Shown piece after piece: positions 47,190-49,154 of a stretch of DNA of 49,154 nt (positions are counted from its first letter, which is position 1; every line of letters starts with the position of its first letter). This DNA comes from Myxococcales bacterium. GTDB lineage: Bacteria; Myxococcota_A; Polyangia; Palsa-1104. The position numbers and the translations under genes were made by a program. The DNA lies in NCBI GenBank assembly GCA_028287105.1, contig JAQBQH010000009.1:1-49154 (forward strand). Direction: 5' to 3'. A model generated the notes under the pieces. That model worked only from the letters and a program-made list of their open reading frames with translations. It was not told where the DNA came from and ran no database searches.

Positions 47190-47218
47190 TTGACAGGACG
47201 CGGTGTGCTTGCTAGACA
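47190..47218 (+). promoter_or_regulatory. Sigma-70-like promoter, probably leaderless, for the small acidic protein
   Basis: A perfect TTGACA (47190-47195), a 17-bp spacer and TAGACA (47213-47218). The GTG at 47227 lies 8 bp after the -10. This spacing favours GTG 47227 over the ATG at 47221, which is only 2 bp after the -10 and would lie upstream of the expected transcription start. Confidence 0.55.
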
Positions 47219-47226
47219 CGATGCCC

Positions 47227-47643
47227 GTGAGTGAGCGGCGCGAGGATTTCCGTCGACAGTTCGGCACCGTTTGGAAGATGGCGTCGGATTCGTTCGGCAC
47301 GCTGCGCGAGGTGGTCGTCCGCTCGTCGCAGTCGGGACGGCTGCGCGTCGATCTCGCGCTCTTGGCGCGCGAGAAGCAGCAGCTCCTGGCGCGCATGGGT
47401 GCCGAGGTGGTGCGGCTCCTCGACGAGGACGCGGTTCAGCTGCCCGAGAACATCGAGCGGATCTGGGAGCGCATCAAAGATGTCGATGCGCGGCTCGCGG
47501 CCGATGCGGGCCGGGCGCACGACAACGCGTTCGGTGCGCCGCGCGGATACGAAGCCGAGGCGGGCGGGTACGAAGAAGAGGACGCGCTCGACGATTCTGA
47601 GGTTGACGAACACGCGGAGATGGCGCAAGAAAAGAGGCGGTAG
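47227..47643 (+). CDS. Small helical acidic protein of unknown function
   Basis: With the GTG start this 138-aa protein begins MSERREDFRRQFGTVWKMASDSFGTLREVVVRSSQ. It is helical and charged throughout, with LALLAREKQQLLARMGAEVVRLLDED and IERIWERIKDVDARLAADAG suggesting a coiled coil, and a strongly acidic C-terminus (YEEEDALDDSEVDEHAE). There is no signal peptide or membrane helix. No family was recognised. ATG 47221 (two codons longer) and GTG 47203 are alternatives. It ends 8 bp before a tRNA gene and could share its transcript. Confidence 0.65.
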   Translation: MSERREDFRRQFGTVWKMASDSFGTLREVVVRSSQSGRLRVDLALLAREKQQLLARMGAEVVRLLDEDAVQLPENIERIWERIKDVDARLAADAGRAHDNAFGAPRGYEAEAGGYEEEDALDDSEVDEHAEMAQEKRR

Positions 47644-47651
47644 CGACAAGA

Positions 47652-47724
47652 GGGGCTGTAGCTCAGTTGGGAGAGCGCCGCAATGGCATTGCGGAGGTCG
47701 TCGGTTCGATCCCGATCAGCTCCA
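47652..47724 (+). tRNA. tRNA-Ala (anticodon GGC)
   Basis: A complete 73-base cloverleaf. The acceptor stem GGGGCTG/CAGCTCC includes one G-T pair. The D-arm stem is GCTC/GAGC, the anticodon stem CCGCA/TGCGG with loop ATGGCAT (anticodon GGC), and the T-arm GTCGG/CCGAT with loop TTCGATC. The discriminator base is A and the 3' CCA is not encoded. Confidence 0.96.
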
Positions 47725-47859
47725 CTGGTTCACTGATTCAGACTCGGAAGCTCGCAGGTCGGAACATCCCAAGAAATCGATGGCAGTGAGTGGAGACCCT
47801 GGTGGAAAACCCTGGGGTTCACCGCGTTCGGCCGACGCAGCACGACGCGGGGCACGGTG

Positions 47860-48543
47860 CTACGGAACGAGGCTGTTCTCGGGCGCCGAGGAGTCTTGCC
47901 AGGCGCGCTCGAGCGCTTCGCGCATGAGCTCGGTCGGCTGGGCGCCGGAGATGGCGTAGGTGCCGTCGAGGACGAAGAACGGAACGCCGCGAATGCCGAG
48001 CTCACCGGCCTGCGCCTCGTCGGCGCGCACGGCGTCGGCGTAGGCGTCGCTGAAGACGACGGCGCGCGCCTCTTCGGCGTCGAGGCCGACGTCGGCGGCG
48101 AGCGCCACCAGCGTTTCGCGATCGGCGATCGGCTGGCCCTCGCTGAAGCAGGCGCGGAACAGCCGCTCCTCGAGCGCGCCCTGACGACCTTGCGCGGCGG
48201 CGAAGTGGAGCAGCCGGTGGGCGTCGAACGTATTGCCGGTGCGCGCACGCTCGAAGTCGAGCGTCACCTCGTCCTCGGCCGCGACGCGCACCATGCGATC
48301 GATCATCGCCTGCGCCTCGGCGACGTCGGTGCCGTACTTGAGTCCGAGACGGTCGGCGTAGCTGCCCTCGCCTTCGTACGACTGCGGCGCCGCGGGGTCC
48401 AGCTCGAAGGCGTGCCAGCGCACGTCGACTGCGTCGCGGTGCGCGAAGTCGGCGAGCGCGCGGTCGAGCCGTCGCTTGCCCACGAAGCACCACGGACAGA
48501 CGATGTCCGACCAAACGTCCAGTTGCAGTCGCCGCTCCCTCAT
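47860..48543 (-). CDS. DsbA-family oxidoreductase (FrnE-like)
   Basis: This 227-aa protein has the thioredoxin-fold active site CPWC (Cys16, Cys19) in LDVWSDIVCPWCFVGKRRLD. The helical insertion of the FrnE / 2-hydroxychromene-2-carboxylate isomerase group follows, then the cis-proline region GIRGVPFFVLDGTYAISGAQP. There is no signal peptide, so it is cytoplasmic, as FrnE is. FrnE-type proteins are thiol-disulfide isomerases linked to oxidative stress. ATG 48543 is supported by the promoter-like element ending 7 bp upstream. It is convergent with the tRNA. Confidence 0.9.
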   Translation of the reverse strand: MRERRLQLDVWSDIVCPWCFVGKRRLDRALADFAHRDAVDVRWHAFELDPAAPQSYEGEGSYADRLGLKYGTDVAEAQAMIDRMVRVAAEDEVTLDFERARTGNTFDAHRLLHFAAAQGRQGALEERLFRACFSEGQPIADRETLVALAADVGLDAEEARAVVFSDAYADAVRADEAQAGELGIRGVPFFVLDGTYAISGAQPTELMREALERAWQDSSAPENSLVP

Positions 48544-48550
48544 GCGGGAC

Positions 48551-48579
48551 AACATAGGTCGTCCGCAACGGGCTGTCAG
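48551..48579 (-). promoter_or_regulatory. Sigma-70-like promoter, probably leaderless, for the FrnE-like gene
   Basis: On the minus strand CTGACA (48579-48574, one mismatch to consensus), a 17-bp spacer and TATGTT (48556-48551) end 7 bp before the ATG at 48543. No ribosome-binding sequence fits between. Confidence 0.5.
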
Positions 48580-48698
48580 GTCACGCGCTCCCACTGGGAC
48601 TGCGGGCCCCAGCGATGACAATTGGTTGACAAGTCGAGTACACGCCAGGGGGTGACGGGTGGGCTATCCATGGGAAATCGCGCGCCGAGCAGGCGGGC

Positions 48699-49154
48699 GT
48701 GGCCTCGGCCCGCGATTTGCTCACCAGTTTGGCTGGATCCCCGCGGTTTTCGAGGTGTACTACGGGCCTGTTCGCACGCGCTCAGGAATTGATCGCCCTT
48801 CGTCGCTACGACGAGGCGATCCAATTCTGCCAGCAGCAGCTGGCGGCTTCGCCGAGGTGCGTCACGTTCCGGCTGCTGCGCGCGCAGGCGCTGTTCGCGC
48901 TCGGAGATCGGGAGAACGCGGTGGCGGAGCTGCAGCGCTGCCTGCGAATCGACCCGACCTGTCAGGCGGCGCGCACGCTGCTCGACGCGGTGGCGACGGT
49001 CGAGGAGCAGCTGCGACAGGAGAAGCGCGCGCAGGGACAAGAGCCACGGCCGCGACCGGATCAGCCGCGCCAGCGACGCGAGGCGGCTGCGCCGGTGCCG
49101 CACGAGCGCGAGGTGGCGCGCCCGCATCGCGAGGCGTCGCGCCCGACGCGCGAG
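48699..49154 (+). CDS. TPR-protein, 5' part, cut by the window end
   Basis: The frame is open from 48630 to the end of the window. From about 48771 it reads as two TPR-like pairs (FARAQELIALRRYDEAIQFCQQQLAASP and LLRAQALFALGDRENAVAELQRCLRIDP). An Arg/Glu/Pro-rich charged region follows that continues past the edge (for example EPRPRPDQPRQRREAAAP). No signal peptide is evident. The start is uncertain: GTG 48699 after an AGGCGGGC stretch is taken, but TTG 48729 is possible and the similarity begins later. The function is unknown; such proteins are common in Myxococcota. Confidence 0.62.
   Translation, partial: MASARDLLTSLAGSPRFSRCTTGLFARAQELIALRRYDEAIQFCQQQLAASPRCVTFRLLRAQALFALGDRENAVAELQRCLRIDPTCQAARTLLDAVATVEEQLRQEKRAQGQEPRPRPDQPRQRREAAAPVPHEREVARPHREASRPTRE

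Noticed and set aside
47800-47822. A terminator hairpin between the tRNA and the FrnE-like gene
   Set aside because: GGTG/CACC and AACC/GGTT pair around CTGG but with a 3-base bulge and no T-run.

Overview
The window is a gene-dense, very GC-rich stretch (about 70% by eye) of a bacterial chromosome. The gene content fits Myxococcota: a Ser/Thr kinase with C-terminal TPRs, many lipoproteins with FG-GAP, propeller or Cys-rich bodies, signal/TPR/Pro-rich/TM proteins, histone-H1-like tails, and a pair of microcompartment vertex genes beside a class II aldolase, as reported for Haliangium. The lineage is inferred from gene content only; no phylogenetic marker was analysed.

Layout. 1-1.4 kb: end of an outer-membrane protein, a tandem 108-bp repeat, and a lipoprotein GH46 chitosanase. 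1.45-11.2 kb (minus): a probable five-gene operon of a ~2,600-aa TPR protein, two overlapping EutN/CcmL (BMC-P) pentamer genes, a class II aldolase and a helix-hairpin-helix protein. 11.3-19.8 kb (plus): a TPR-TM protein, FG-GAP lipoprotein, double M16 peptidase, membrane protein, Ser/Thr kinase, CPBP protease and a small unknown protein. 19.8-23.6 kb (minus): SH3-barrel protein coupled to a CX4CH lipoprotein, and a zinc-finger ParA coupled to a small ribbon-helix-helix protein. 23.7-26.7 kb: Cys-rich protein, barrel protein, CaiB/BaiF CoA-transferase and a zinc-ribbon/H1-tail protein. 26.8-31.4 kb (plus): TPR-TM, TPR-AAA ATPase, histidine kinase and response regulator. 31.4-34.7 kb: small secreted protein, PilZ protein, a 1.1-kb non-coding island of foldback repeats, and PIN-PhoH. 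34.7-41.9 kb: rubredoxin-like protein, Cys-rich lipoprotein, cob(I)alamin adenosyltransferase, barrel protein, diguanylate cyclase, FtsB, TrmO, and SCP2/Fe-ADH/SCP2. 42-49.15 kb: an esterase whose motifs appear in circularly permuted order, two coupled lipoproteins, a small acidic protein, tRNA-Ala(GGC), a DsbA/FrnE-like protein and the start of a TPR gene.

Two themes run across the window. First, several start codons lie only 6-8 bases after a recognisable -10 hexamer, often with a good -35 17-18 bases further upstream and no Shine-Dalgarno sequence. This suggests frequent leaderless transcription, and it was used here to choose some starts. Second, c-di-GMP (diguanylate cyclase, PilZ), phosphorylation (Ser/Thr kinase, two-component pair) and envelope functions dominate. 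The most unusual items are the foldback repeat island, the BMC vertex/aldolase satellite operon, the zinc-finger ParA with a ParG-like partner, the permuted esterase and the leaderless promoters.
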